Notes: generated by a model from the letters alone, not told the origin. DNA of 64,000 nt from Prevotella sp. (GCA_021204905.1 JAJPYN010000010.1:47560-111559); one strand, 5' to 3'; counted from the first letter of the stretch, positions 43,340 through 52,506 are shown. Numbers and translations are program-made.

Positions 43340-44250
43340 GGTTCGTTTGAATTTTCAGGTTCGTCGTTGCTGCGGCGGAGGATGCCGGTATATGCGTCGG
43401 TGCGGCGGTCGCGGAGGAACGGCCACCAGCGGCGCACTTGCTCGGTGCGGTTTAAATCGACTGTTATAATTTTCGTAACATCCTCATTTTCAGCAGCTTC
43501 GAAAAGAATTTCACCTTGCTGCCCGGCCACGAAACTGCCGCCCCAGAACCGTATGCCGTCGGTTGCGCCTGACGGGTCGCGCTCGAAGCCCGTGCGATTG
43601 ACCGCTACGAGGGGCAGACCGTTGGCTATGGCGTGCGCGCGCTGTACCGTTTGCCACGCTGTTTTCTGCCGTTGCTGCTCCTCTAAATCGTCGGACGAAG
43701 CATAGCCGATGGCGGTGGGGTAAATCAGGATTTCCGCGCCCGCGAGAGCCATCAGCCGCGCCGCTTCGGGGAACCATTGGTCCCAGCAGACCATCACGCC
43801 GAGCCGCCCGAGGCTTGTGTCTATTGGCCGGAAGCCGATGTTGCCCGGCGCGAAGTAGAATTTCTCGTAGTAAGCCGGGTCGTCGGGGATGTGCATCTTG
43901 CGGTATTTGCCCGCGATGGTGCCGTCGCTGTCGATGGCCACGGCGGTGTTGAAGCACAGGCCCGGCGCACATTTCTCGAACAGCGAGACGACGAGCACCG
44001 CGCCGCATTCCTTCGCGAGGGCGCAATAGAAATCGCTTGCCGCACCGGGGATTGTCTCGGCGAGGTCGAAGTTGGCGGTGTCCTCCGTCTGGCAGAAATA
44101 CGGCGTGTCGTGGAGCTCTTGCAGGACGATGAGTTGCGCCCCTTGCTGCGCGAGGTTGCGGATTTTCTCAGCCAAGCGGCGGCGGTTGTCAGCCTTGTCC
44201 GCGGAGGCGCTTTGTTGTATGATGCCGATGTGTAACTGCTTCATTTTCAA
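43327..44250 (-). CDS. aguB: N-carbamoylputrescine amidohydrolase
   Basis: A 307-residue nitrilase-superfamily enzyme that hydrolyses N-carbamoylputrescine to putrescine, CO2 and ammonia. The catalytic triad is complete: Glu45 in LQELHDTPYFC, Lys118 in YRKMHIP and Cys155 in MVCWDQWFPEAAR. The immediate neighbour upstream is agmatine deiminase, which makes its substrate. Confidence 0.94.
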   Translation of the reverse strand: MKMKQLHIGIIQQSASADKADNRRRLAEKIRNLAQQGAQLIVLQELHDTPYFCQTEDTANFDLAETIPGAASDFYCALAKECGAVLVVSLFEKCAPGLCFNTAVAIDSDGTIAGKYRKMHIPDDPAYYEKFYFAPGNIGFRPIDTSLGRLGVMVCWDQWFPEAARLMALAGAEILIYPTAIGYASSDDLEEQQRQKTAWQTVQRAHAIANGLPLVAVNRTGFERDPSGATDGIRFWGGSFVAGQQGEILFEAAENEDVTKIITVDLNRTEQVRRWWPFLRDRRTDAYTGILRRSNDEPENSNEPCKK

Positions 44251-44274
44251 TATGTTATAAAAATTTTTAGGCCT

Positions 44275-45303
44275 TCAAAATTTTGGATATTGCATTGTGA
44301 GACAGTGGATGCTGCCGTGCTGGCGGATGATGATCGAGGCGTCGACGTGCACGATGGCGCGCTGCGGGAAGGCGCGTGCGATTTGCCGGCAGGCTTCGCT
44401 GTCGAGGTCGCTTTGGCCGTAGACCGGCACGATCACCGCACCGTTGATGACGAGGAAATTCGCGTATGTCGCGGGCAGGCGCTCGCCGTCGAAGATGACC
44501 GGGCGGGGCAGCGGCAACGGCAGGAGGCGATAGGGCTCACCTGAGGGTTGGCGCAGCGTTTGCAGCTCGGTTTCTAATGCGCTGAATGCGGCGTAATGCT
44601 CGTCGCCGGCGTCGGGTTTCACATAGAGCAGGACGCCGTTCGGGGCGAGGCGCACGATGGTGTCGATGTGTCCGCCGGTGTCGTCGCCGCGGAGCCTGCC
44701 GTTGCGCAGCCAGATGACGCGCTTGGCGTGCAGGCGTTTTTTGAGTTCGCGCTCGATTGCGCCTTGCGACAAACGGCCGTTTCTGTGCGGGTCGAGCAAG
44801 CAACAAGTTGTGGTGAAAATCGTGCCTTCGCCGTCGCTTTCGATGCTGCCGCCTTCGAGTACGAAATCATTGTTGTCGATGAGCTCGCCGGCGATAAAAC
44901 CCTGATTATGAAGTCGTTGCGTGATGAGGTTATCGTCGCCGGAAGGGTATTGCCCGCCCCAGCCGTTGAAGCGGAAATCAAGTATTTGCCTGCCGCGGGC
45001 GCCGATGAGCGAGATGCCGCCGGAGTCTCTTGCCCACGTGTCGTTGAAGGGGCAATTGACAACGGTGATCCGCGCCATTTGTTCAGCGCTCAAAGCAGCT
45101 TTAAGCGTCCGGTACGTTGAAAGTGCCTCGCGCGCGGCAACAAGCACATCCTCGTAGCGCGTTATCGCCCCGGCGAGCGACACCATTGTCCGCGTGATGT
45201 CCGCCAGATAGGGCCGCCAATCGGTGTGTTCGTCGGGCCAGATGAGCTGTACGAACTGCTGTTCGGCCCATTCCGCGGGCATGAAGTATTCCGCCTTTTT
45301 CAT
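44275..45303 (-). CDS. aguA: agmatine deiminase
   Basis: A 342-residue peptidylarginine-deiminase-like enzyme converting agmatine to N-carbamoylputrescine. It shows MPAEWAEQ..IWP at the N-terminus, NDTWARDSGGISL, GGSIESDGEGT, DDTGGHIDT and the catalytic Cys334 in GSIHCLTMQYPKF. With aguB it gives a complete arginine-agmatine-putrescine branch, feeding polyamine synthesis. First gene of the aguA-aguB-aroB operon. Confidence 0.95.
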   Translation of the reverse strand: MKKAEYFMPAEWAEQQFVQLIWPDEHTDWRPYLADITRTMVSLAGAITRYEDVLVAAREALSTYRTLKAALSAEQMARITVVNCPFNDTWARDSGGISLIGARGRQILDFRFNGWGGQYPSGDDNLITQRLHNQGFIAGELIDNNDFVLEGGSIESDGEGTIFTTTCCLLDPHRNGRLSQGAIERELKKRLHAKRVIWLRNGRLRGDDTGGHIDTIVRLAPNGVLLYVKPDAGDEHYAAFSALETELQTLRQPSGEPYRLLPLPLPRPVIFDGERLPATYANFLVINGAVIVPVYGQSDLDSEACRQIARAFPQRAIVHVDASIIIRQHGSIHCLTMQYPKF

Positions 45304-45328
45304 TGCCTTTTCGCTGTCCTCTTTCGTG

Positions 45329-45336
45329 CAAAATTA
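45329..45336 (-). promoter_or_regulatory. TAnnTTTG box upstream of aguA
   Basis: Minus-strand TAATTTTG, 25 bp before the aguA start. The upstream element is not recognisable. Confidence 0.35.
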
Positions 45337-45369
45337 GGTCTTTTTTCCCTCATCCCCGAAATTTTGTTT

Positions 45370-45377
45370 TACTTTTG
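45370..45377 (+). promoter_or_regulatory. TAnnTTTG box upstream of the ABC-like gene
   Basis: TACTTTTG, 25 bp before the ATG at 45403, divergent from the aguA box. Confidence 0.35.
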
Positions 45378-45402
45378 CAAACGACGGCATCAGAGCGGGA
45401 TT

Positions 45403-45927
45403 ATGATTGAATTGAAAAACGTTACGGCGAAGAAAAAGGGCGGTGCGGCGATGGACGGCTATTCGGCGCTGTTCCGAAACGGCGGGTTGCGGCTGCTGGA
45501 CCGCGCGTTCGGCGAGTTGGTCATCGACGTGGTGCTGGGCTTCTGCCCTGTCGAGGCGGGGTTTGTGTGCTACGACGGCATGCCGCTCAGTCCGCAGTCG
45601 GCGAATTTCCTTCGCAAGATGGCGGCGTACATCCCCACGCCCGAAGGCTTCCGCAACGCTGTCGATCTGCGGCAGAAGCAGCGCGAGATGATTGCCGGCG
45701 CGATGCAGTCGGATGCTGCGGTGGTGCTGGCCGTCGAGCCCTTCTCCCACTTGCCCGAGACGGAGGTGCGCGAGGCGATGGCGCTGTTTCGCAAGAAGGC
45801 TGACGAGGGCGCGGTGGTGATAATCGCTACTGACCGCAATGATTTGAAAGACGATTTAAACGCCGGTTTTGAGGGTGGTTTAAAGGTTAATTTCGAAGGC
45901 AATTTTGAAAAGGAGGACGAGATATGA
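45403..45927 (+). CDS. degenerate ABC-ATPase-like protein lacking Walker motifs
   Basis: A 174-residue protein whose opening (MIELKNVTAKKKGG) and middle (VCYDGMPLSPQSANFLRKMAAYIPTPEGF) follow the layout of ABC transporter ATPases. However, there is no GxxGxGKS/T P-loop, no LSGGQ signature and no clear Walker B. The later ATDRNDL segment resembles the H-loop region (normally ATH). It overlaps the next gene, a four-helix membrane protein, by 4 bases, so the two act together. ATP hydrolysis seems unlikely; a scaffolding or regulatory role is inference. Confidence 0.6.
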   Translation: MIELKNVTAKKKGGAAMDGYSALFRNGGLRLLDRAFGELVIDVVLGFCPVEAGFVCYDGMPLSPQSANFLRKMAAYIPTPEGFRNAVDLRQKQREMIAGAMQSDAAVVLAVEPFSHLPETEVREAMALFRKKADEGAVVIIATDRNDLKDDLNAGFEGGLKVNFEGNFEKEDEI

Positions 45928-46451
45928 AAACAAGAATTGCGAAGAGGATGCGCTTGCCGCTGATGTACGGCGTGCTGGCCGGCTGGGTTGTTGCCGGCGT
46001 GCTGGCTATGGCGGTGATTAGCGCGTGGTGCGGCACGTCGTTTGCCGCGGCGGTGGTGGCTGTTTCGGCGGTGCTGCTGCTTGCCTTATCGCCCGCCATG
46101 CGCCGCGCTGCCACCGTTTATTCACTGGCGTTGCGCTATCATCGCGCGGAATATCTTTACGACCTCGGCAACGGCGTCGAAGCGACGATCGCGATGGCGG
46201 CATACGAGAAAAAGGCCCGTCGCGCGGCATCGGCGTGGGTAAGGCGCAAACTTCTGAGAAGCTCGTTCGGTCCTTTGCCCGTGGCGTTTTTCGCGATGCT
46301 GATGGGCGGGGCGAATGTCGCGTTATCGCTCGAAATAACCGTGCTCATCGGCGTGATGGTGCTTGTCGCCGTGCCCGTTGCCCTTCACACGATGCTCTAC
46401 TTCGCGCGGCGCAAGTGCTACGACAAGTTCGGGAATATTAAGAATGCTTAA
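45924..46451 (+). CDS. four-helix inner-membrane protein paired with the ABC-like gene
   Basis: A 175-residue membrane protein. Two hydrophobic segments at about 13-34 and 38-58 are followed by a cytoplasmic-looking basic loop (AYEKKARRAASAWVRRK) and two more at about 117-135 and 138-160. No family recognised. Start overlaps the preceding gene by 4 bases. It could be the membrane partner of the ABC-like protein. Confidence 0.6.
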   Translation: MKTRIAKRMRLPLMYGVLAGWVVAGVLAMAVISAWCGTSFAAAVVAVSAVLLLALSPAMRRAATVYSLALRYHRAEYLYDLGNGVEATIAMAAYEKKARRAASAWVRRKLLRSSFGPLPVAFFAMLMGGANVALSLEITVLIGVMVLVAVPVALHTMLYFARRKCYDKFGNIKNA

Positions 46452-46491
46452 AAAGCTCGTTCGCTGCCGTCGCCGCCGTCGGAAAAACCCT

Positions 46492-46499
46492 ACCTTTGT
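46492..46499 (+). promoter_or_regulatory. TAnnTTTG box upstream of the Nif3 gene
   Basis: TACCTTTG, 29 bp before the GTG start at 46529. Confidence 0.45.
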
Positions 46500-46528
46500 A
46501 ACAAATTCAAAAACAATGATTTCTTAGC

Positions 46529-47311
46529 GTGAAAATAAAAGAAGCGGTGGCAGCCCTTGCGCGTGTCGCCCCTCTGCCCTTGCAGGAGAGCTACGATAAT
46601 GCCGGCTTGCAAGTAGGACTGACAGAGGAGCGGGTGTCAGGGGCTTTGTTGTGTTTAGACGTTACTGAAGCGGTGGTGGCCGAGGCCGTCGCGAGAGGCT
46701 GCAATCTCATCGTGTCGCACCATCCGCTGATTTTTCACAAGCTGGCGCGCATCTCCGACGAGACATACATCGGCAGGACGCTCATCAGTGCGGTGAAAAA
46801 CGGCGTGGCGGTGGTGTCGATGCACACCAATATCGATGCGGCCATTGGCGGCGTGAACTGTAAGATAGCCGAAAAAATCGGGCTCGGCGACATCGCTTTC
46901 ATCGGCGAGAAAAAGGTTGTCGACGGCATCGAAGCGGGTAGCGGCGTGATAGGCACCCTGCCCGAAGCACTGGCCGCAAGCGATTTCCTCACGATGCTGA
47001 AAAAGCGTTTCGCAGCTGGTACTATCGCCGTGAACGAACTATTAAAACGCCCCATCAGCAGGGTGGCCATCTGCGGCGGGGCCGGCGCGTTCCTGCTCGA
47101 CGAGGCGGTCAACAGCCGTGCCGACGCGTTCATCACCGGCGAGATGCGCTACAACGATTTCTTCGCGCGCGAGCAAACGATCCAAATCGCAGCCATCGGC
47201 CATTACCAAAGCGAGCTGTGCATCACTGAAGTGTTCCGCGACATCCTCGAAGGCCAAGGCGTAACGTGCTTCATAACAACCATAAACACAAACCCGATAA
47301 AATTCTTTTAA
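46529..47311 (+). CDS. Nif3-like dinuclear metal-centre protein
   Basis: A 260-residue member of the Nif3/YbgI/YqfO family (GTP cyclohydrolase I type 2-like), hexameric with a two-metal centre; cellular role poorly known. Metal ligands sit in VSHHPLIFH (about 69-77), MHTNIDAAIGGVN and the late GHYQSE. The start is GTG at 46529, with no better ATG. It lacks the PII-like insert that makes many homologues about 370 residues long. The zinc-ribbon gene follows after 23 bases, a pairing I recall from Bacteroidales. Confidence 0.92.
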   Translation: MKIKEAVAALARVAPLPLQESYDNAGLQVGLTEERVSGALLCLDVTEAVVAEAVARGCNLIVSHHPLIFHKLARISDETYIGRTLISAVKNGVAVVSMHTNIDAAIGGVNCKIAEKIGLGDIAFIGEKKVVDGIEAGSGVIGTLPEALAASDFLTMLKKRFAAGTIAVNELLKRPISRVAICGGAGAFLLDEAVNSRADAFITGEMRYNDFFAREQTIQIAAIGHYQSELCITEVFRDILEGQGVTCFITTINTNPIKFF

Positions 47312-47334
47312 ATCATTAAAAACCAAATACTTAT

Positions 47335-48177
47335 ATGGCAAAAAAGCAAGTTGAAATGACTGTCGAAGAGAAGCTCAAAGCGCTCTTCAAACTGCAAACG
47401 GCGCTCTCCGGCATCGACGAGAAACGCGCCCTCCGCGGCGAGCTGCCCCTCGAGGTGAAGGACCTCGAAGACGAGATCGAAGGCCTCAAGACGCGCAAGG
47501 AGAAAATCGCCGCCGAGATCAAGGATTATCAGGACGCCATCACCCAGAAAAAAGGCGAGATCAACGTGGCGCAGATGTCGCTCGAACGCTACAAGAAACA
47601 GCTCGACGACGTGCGCAACAACCGCGAGTACGACACGCTCACCAAAGAGATTGAGTATCAGACACTTGAGGTGGAGCTCTGCAACAAAAAAATCAAGGAA
47701 GCCCAGACGCGCGTCGAGGAGCGCAAAGCCGACGAGGACAAAACAGCCGAGCTCATCGACGGACGCACGCAGGACCTGCTCCTCAAACGCGCCGAACTCA
47801 ACGAGATCATGCAGGAGACGCGCGACGCCGAGGAGGTGCTCAAAGAACAAGCCCACGAGCTCGAAACGAAAATCGAACCGCGCCTGCTCGCCTCGTACAA
47901 ACGCATCCGCAAAAGCGCGCGCAACGGCCTCGGCATCGTCTCCGTCAACCGCGACGCCTGCGGGGGCTGCTTCGCAAAAATACCGCCGCAGAGACAACTC
48001 GACGTGCGCATGCACAAGAAAATCATCGTCTGCGAATATTGCGGCCGCATCTTAATCGACCCGGAACTCGCTGGTATTCAGCCTGTTACGAATGCCGAAG
48101 AGAAGCCCAAACGCAAGCGCACAGCCTCCACATCGAAGAAAAAGAAGGTTGAAGAAGAACCCTCCGGCGAGGAATAA
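47335..48177 (+). CDS. coiled-coil C4 zinc-ribbon protein (CT398/YbgI-neighbour type)
   Basis: A 280-residue protein with a long antiparallel coiled coil (about 10-185) followed by a C4-type zinc ribbon with Cys209, Cys212, Cys233 and Cys236. Relatives such as Chlamydia CT398 bind sigma-54 and flagellar/secretion factors; the Bacteroidota role is unknown. The last 35 residues are lysine-rich. Co-directional with nif3. Repeat R4 and a hairpin follow the gene. Confidence 0.9.
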   Translation: MAKKQVEMTVEEKLKALFKLQTALSGIDEKRALRGELPLEVKDLEDEIEGLKTRKEKIAAEIKDYQDAITQKKGEINVAQMSLERYKKQLDDVRNNREYDTLTKEIEYQTLEVELCNKKIKEAQTRVEERKADEDKTAELIDGRTQDLLLKRAELNEIMQETRDAEEVLKEQAHELETKIEPRLLASYKRIRKSARNGLGIVSVNRDACGGCFAKIPPQRQLDVRMHKKIIVCEYCGRILIDPELAGIQPVTNAEEKPKRKRTASTSKKKKVEEEPSGEE

Positions 48178-48251
48178 TTTTTAAGGCAAATCCGGATTTC
48201 TAACTAAGGCAAAGGCATTCAAAACAAACGAAGGCCTAAGGCTAAGGCAAA

Positions 48252-48304
48252 GTCGGCTGCGCGGCAAGGCTGTTGAAAAGCAAACTATTGACTGCGCAGC
48301 CGAC
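48252..48304. terminator. 11-bp inverted repeat downstream of the zinc-ribbon gene
   Basis: GTCGGCTGCGC (48252-48262) and GCGCAGCCGAC (48294-48304) are perfect inverted repeats with a 31-base spacer, between convergent genes. The GC-rich stem could stop transcription, although no T-run follows. It sits directly before repeat R4. Confidence 0.45.
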
Positions 48305-48366
48305 TCTTATTACGCCTGTTCGCAAGCGATTCGTTGAGTCGGAATTTTAGTAGCAACTAAGATGCA
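48301..48366. repeat. dispersed repeat copy R4 (opposite orientation)
   Basis: Its end, reading GGAATTTTAGTAGCAACTAA (48341-48360), is the reverse complement of the start shared by R1-R3. Read on the plus strand, 48301-48360 is open and ends LSRNFSSN-stop, matching the LSRDFSSN-stop of R2 and R3. The rest has diverged. Confidence 0.7.
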
Positions 48367-48394
48367 CCCTTCGCCGTCCCGCGGAAGGTCAGGG

Positions 48395-50851
48395 TTAATT
48401 TTCGCTTGGCGGCGCAACACCTAACGAGGCGTCAACCTCGTCGAGCGGAATCGGCATCACGCGCAGACTGTCCTCGGCCAAAGAGTCAATGTCGAGCGTG
48501 TCGCGCGGCGTGGGGTAGTAGCTCGGGCAGGAGTACATCCAACTCTCAATCTCCTTGTCGGTGGGCTTGTCGAACCGCGCGTGGTATTGCTTAAAAGCGG
48601 GGTCGCTCATCACGCTGTCGATGAAATATCCGCAGATGGGCAGTGCCGTGCGGCTGCCTTGTCCGAGGGCTCCCGTGCGGAAATGGATGCAGCGGTATTC
48701 GCCGCCTACCCACGCGCCGCAAACAAGCTTCGGACTGACCGCCATAAACCACGCGTCGGAATGATTGTTCGACGTGCCTGTCTTGCCGCCGAAATCAGTG
48801 TCGTGAGCACTGTTCACATAGCCCCACAGACTCATCGACGTGCCGCCCGGTTCACGCATTCCCGCCTGCAACATCTGCTGCATCAGGAACGCGCTCTTGT
48901 ACGGGATGGCTTGTTCGTCGGTCGTCGGCGCGGTATAGACGGTCTTGCCCTTGTTGTCGACAATCTTCACTACGAGCACCGGGTCGTGGTGATGTCCGTT
49001 GTCCGCCACGGTGCAGTAGGCATTAGCCAGTTCCAACAGGCTGACATCCGAGGAGCCGAGCGCCAGAGACGGTGCCGTATCGTCCAGCCGGCTCTTTATG
49101 CCCATCTTGTGCGCCGTCTCCGCAATGCGCTTTATCCCCATCTCTTGTCCCACCTCGACGGCGATGGAATTGACGCTCCGGGCAAAGGCGGCCTTGAGCG
49201 GCATGGTGTCGCCGGTGAAATAGCCGTCGGCATTAGTGGGCGCCCAGACCACTTCTTTCTTCTGCGTAGCGTCCCACACCTTCATCGAGAAGAATTGGTC
49301 TATGCGCTCGTCGCACGGAGTAAGTCCCTGATTCATCGCCTCGGTATAGACGAAAAGCTTGAATGTCGAGCCGGGTTGACGCATAGCACGCACCTTGTCA
49401 TACTTCCACGAGTTGAAATTGACATCGCCGACATACGCCCTGACATAACCCGTCTGCGGCTCCATCGCCACAAACGAACAGTGCATAAATCTGACCATAT
49501 ACTTCACCGAGTCGATGACGGAAAGCATCTTCGTCGTCTCGAGCGAGTCGTTGTCCCACGTAAAGACTTTCACGGGGTGGGGCAGGTTGAGGTAGTAGTC
49601 CACCGAGTCGGGGTCGTTAGGATATTTCCCGGTGAGGTATCGCCATACGGGTTGGCGCTTCACGATGCCGTCGATGAAGTCGGGCATCACCCGTCCGCGC
49701 TCGTCTATCCACGGCTCGTTGTTGCCCCAGTGGTTGTTGAAATTTCTCTGCACCTGCTTCATCTGCTTTGCCGCTGCCGCCTCGGCATATTTCTGCATTC
49801 GCGTGTCGAGCGTGGTATAAATCTTCAGACCGCTCGTATAGAGGTCGTAGCCGTTCTCCTCGCACCACGTCTTCAGTTCGTCAGCCACCGCCTCGCGGAA
49901 ATACTGCGCCTGTCCGTCGTAGTTGCTCTCCACGGCGTAGGACAGGCTGATGTCGAGCGTCTTGAGCGAGTCGCACTCTGCGCGGGTCAGGTCGCCCTTC
50001 GCCTGCATATTCTCAAGCACTTGATTTCTGCGGCGCAGACTGTTCTTCGGGTTGATTTTCGGATTGTAGTAGGTGGTGGCTTTGAGCATCCCGACGAGCA
50101 CTGCCGCCTGCTCGGTGGTGAGCGCCTTGGGCGTCGTCTTGAAATAGGTGCTGCACGCGGTCTTTATGCCGAACGAGTTGCTGCCGAAGTCGACCGTGTT
50201 GGCATACATTTGCAGGATATGCTTCTTGTCGTAAAGATATTCGAGTTTCGTGGCAATAATCCACTCTTTGGTCTTCATGATGAGTATCCTCACGCCGGGT
50301 ATCTTGCCCAAAAGTCCTGTAGAGTACTGCGTGCGGACGCGGAACAAGTTCTTTGCCAACTGCTGTGTGATAGTGGAGGCACCTCGTCCGCCGTGTCCCG
50401 TCGCGGCATCTTTGGCGGCGCTGAACAGCCCGATGAAGTCGATGCCGTGGTGCTGATAGAAGCGTTCGTCCTCCGTGTCGATGAGACACTGCCAAAAGAC
50501 GGGGTTGACATCGTCGTATTCGACGGGCGTGCGGTTCTCGTTGAAAAACTTGCCTATCATCACGTTGTCTGCCGAGTAGATCTCGCTCGCCTGCGACACT
50601 TCGGCGGTCTCTATCTGACTGAAGCCCGGCGATTTGCCGAACAGCCAAAGAAAATTCATATCTACCGCGCCGAGATAGAGGAAGAACAAGACGACGAGCG
50701 ACCCCGCGGCACCGCAGATTTTCTCCCACCACGGCGAGCCGACGAACAGACTTTTATACCACTGCCACGCACGTCGCAGCCCCCGTCCGCAAAGTTGCAG
50801 CCCTTGCCGCGTCTTCTCTTTCAGCAGGAATAGATATTGTTTTAGCTCCAT
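48395..50851 (-). CDS. penicillin-binding protein 1A (bifunctional peptidoglycan synthase)
   Basis: An 818-residue class A PBP. One transmembrane anchor (about 47-66), a GT51 glycosyltransferase domain with the catalytic Glu in TEDERFYQHHGID and RGASTITQQLAKNLF, then a transpeptidase domain with S-x-x-K in RQPGSTFKLF, S-V-N in FARSVNSIAVE and KTG in GGKTGTSNN. It polymerises and cross-links peptidoglycan. Last gene of the lpxD operon; its start overlaps the miaA end by 10 bases. Confidence 0.96.
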   Translation of the reverse strand: MELKQYLFLLKEKTRQGLQLCGRGLRRAWQWYKSLFVGSPWWEKICGAAGSLVVLFFLYLGAVDMNFLWLFGKSPGFSQIETAEVSQASEIYSADNVMIGKFFNENRTPVEYDDVNPVFWQCLIDTEDERFYQHHGIDFIGLFSAAKDAATGHGGRGASTITQQLAKNLFRVRTQYSTGLLGKIPGVRILIMKTKEWIIATKLEYLYDKKHILQMYANTVDFGSNSFGIKTACSTYFKTTPKALTTEQAAVLVGMLKATTYYNPKINPKNSLRRRNQVLENMQAKGDLTRAECDSLKTLDISLSYAVESNYDGQAQYFREAVADELKTWCEENGYDLYTSGLKIYTTLDTRMQKYAEAAAAKQMKQVQRNFNNHWGNNEPWIDERGRVMPDFIDGIVKRQPVWRYLTGKYPNDPDSVDYYLNLPHPVKVFTWDNDSLETTKMLSVIDSVKYMVRFMHCSFVAMEPQTGYVRAYVGDVNFNSWKYDKVRAMRQPGSTFKLFVYTEAMNQGLTPCDERIDQFFSMKVWDATQKKEVVWAPTNADGYFTGDTMPLKAAFARSVNSIAVEVGQEMGIKRIAETAHKMGIKSRLDDTAPSLALGSSDVSLLELANAYCTVADNGHHHDPVLVVKIVDNKGKTVYTAPTTDEQAIPYKSAFLMQQMLQAGMREPGGTSMSLWGYVNSAHDTDFGGKTGTSNNHSDAWFMAVSPKLVCGAWVGGEYRCIHFRTGALGQGSRTALPICGYFIDSVMSDPAFKQYHARFDKPTDKEIESWMYSCPSYYPTPRDTLDIDSLAEDSLRVMPIPLDEVDASLGVAPPSEN

Positions 50852-51729
50852 AAAGTGTTTATATCAAGATTGTCGGGATGTAGCCAAGTGATATTGTTGT
50901 CATGGGCGAACCACGTCATTTGCTTCCTCATATAGCGCCGCGTGTGGCTCTGTATCTGCCGTACTGCCTCGTCGAGGTCGATGTCGCCGTCGAAATAACT
51001 GAATAACTCTTTATACCCCACCGTGTTAAGGGCATTCAGTTCGCGCATAGGATATACTCTTTCGGCTTCCTCCACCAGCCCGTTTGCCACCATCTCCGTC
51101 GCCCGGCGGTTTATTCTCTCGTACATCTCCTCTCGCGGTCGGCGCAGTCCGAATTTCTTTATGCGGAACGGTCGTCGTTTCGGAGTGCCGGTGCGGAAAG
51201 CGGAGTAGGGGCGTCCCGCGATGTGGCAGATCTCCAGAGCGTGCACCACACGTCGCGGATTGCTGCGGTCCACTCGTTCGTAGTGCTCCGGGTCGAGCCG
51301 TTTCAGTTCCTCCAAGAGTGCCTCCAAGCCCTCCGTTTTCAGCCGCCTGAGCATCTCCGCGCGTGTCTTCTCGTCGACGGCGGGTATGTCGTCTATGCCC
51401 TTGCACACCGCGTCGATATACATCATCGACCCTCCGCACATCAGTGCCGTATCGCTCTCGCGGAACAGTTCGCCCAGCAACGTCATCACATCCGCCTCAT
51501 ACTGCGCGGCGGAATAGTAGTCGGTGATGCTCTTGTTGCCTACGAAGAAATGTTTCACCCGCCGCTGTTGCTCCGTCGTGGGTGCCGCCGTGCCTATCGG
51601 TATCTCCCGGAAGATCTGGCGCGAGTCGGCGTTTATCACCGGCACGCCCATTTCCTCCGCCAACGGCAACAGGCTCGAAGTTTTGCCCACGCCTGTCGGT
51701 CCGACAATGACAATGAGCGTTTTCTCCAT
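50842..51729 (-). CDS. miaA: tRNA dimethylallyltransferase
   Basis: A 295-residue enzyme that adds a dimethylallyl group to A37 of tRNAs reading UNN codons. P-loop GPTGVGKTS at 10-18, the DSRQIF segment (35-40) and SMMYIDAVCKGIDDIP are typical. Its length is slightly short but complete. It sits 3 bases after lpxA in the lipid A operon, as in other Bacteroidota. Confidence 0.96.
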   Translation of the reverse strand: MEKTLIVIVGPTGVGKTSSLLPLAEEMGVPVINADSRQIFREIPIGTAAPTTEQQRRVKHFFVGNKSITDYYSAAQYEADVMTLLGELFRESDTALMCGGSMMYIDAVCKGIDDIPAVDEKTRAEMLRRLKTEGLEALLEELKRLDPEHYERVDRSNPRRVVHALEICHIAGRPYSAFRTGTPKRRPFRIKKFGLRRPREEMYERINRRATEMVANGLVEEAERVYPMRELNALNTVGYKELFSYFDGDIDLDEAVRQIQSHTRRYMRKQMTWFAHDNNITWLHPDNLDINTLWS

Positions 51730-51732
51730 AAC

Positions 51733-52506
51733 TCAGCCGCGAATGATGCCGCGTTTGCTGTTCTCGATGAAAGAGATGATGTAGTCGAGGTCGGGACTGC
51801 TGCCGAGCGTCCGTATCTCGGCGAGGGCGTCGCTCTTGATGGTGGCGGAGTAGTAGATGCGATATGCGTCGTGGATGAGGTTTATGCGCTCCTCCGTGAA
51901 GCCGTGCCGCCGCAGACCGATGACGTTCAGTCCGCAATATCGTGCCGGCTCCTTGCCGATAGTGATATACGGCGGGATGTCCATCGGCAGACGACAGCCG
52001 CCCTGCACCATCACGTACGAGCCGATGCGCATAAACTGATGAAAGAGCACGCAGGCGGAGACGATAGCATAGCTGTCGATGGTTATCTCGCCCGCCACCT
52101 TCGTACTTGCTCCGAGCACGCATTCGTCCCCGACAACGCAGTCGTGCGCGATGTGCATATCCTCCATCATCAGGTTGCCGTTGCCTATGACGGTCTTGCC
52201 TTTCGAGGCCGTGCCGCGCGAGATGGTTACGTTTTCGCGGATGGAGTTGTTGTCGCCGATGACGCACAAAGTTCTTTCGCCTTTGTATTTCAAATCTTGC
52301 GGTTTCGTGGCGAGACTTGCGCCGGGGAACACCTCGTTGCCGTTGCCCATACGCAGCCCCTGATGGAGGATGACGTGGGACAGCAGGCAGTTGTCATTGC
52401 CGATTTCAACGTCGCCGTCGATGACGCAGAACGGACCTATCGTGTTTCCGTCGCCCAACTTCGCATCGGGGCTGACGACGGCTAAGGGATGTATGTTGTT
52501 GCTCAT
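51733..52506 (-). CDS. lpxA: UDP-N-acetylglucosamine O-acyltransferase
   Basis: A 257-residue hexapeptide-repeat enzyme that adds a 3-hydroxyacyl chain to UDP-GlcNAc, the first step of lipid A synthesis. IHPLAVVSPDAKLGDGNTIGPF starts the beta-helix, the catalytic His lies in MHIAHDCVVGDECVLG, and the C-terminal helical domain includes NVIGLRRHGF. ATG 52506 overlaps the lpxC/fabZ stop by 4 bases; the longer open frame upstream is only antisense-like overlap with lpxC. Confidence 0.96.
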   Translation of the reverse strand: MSNNIHPLAVVSPDAKLGDGNTIGPFCVIDGDVEIGNDNCLLSHVILHQGLRMGNGNEVFPGASLATKPQDLKYKGERTLCVIGDNNSIRENVTISRGTASKGKTVIGNGNLMMEDMHIAHDCVVGDECVLGASTKVAGEITIDSYAIVSACVLFHQFMRIGSYVMVQGGCRLPMDIPPYITIGKEPARYCGLNVIGLRRHGFTEERINLIHDAYRIYYSATIKSDALAEIRTLGSSPDLDYIISFIENSKRGIIRG

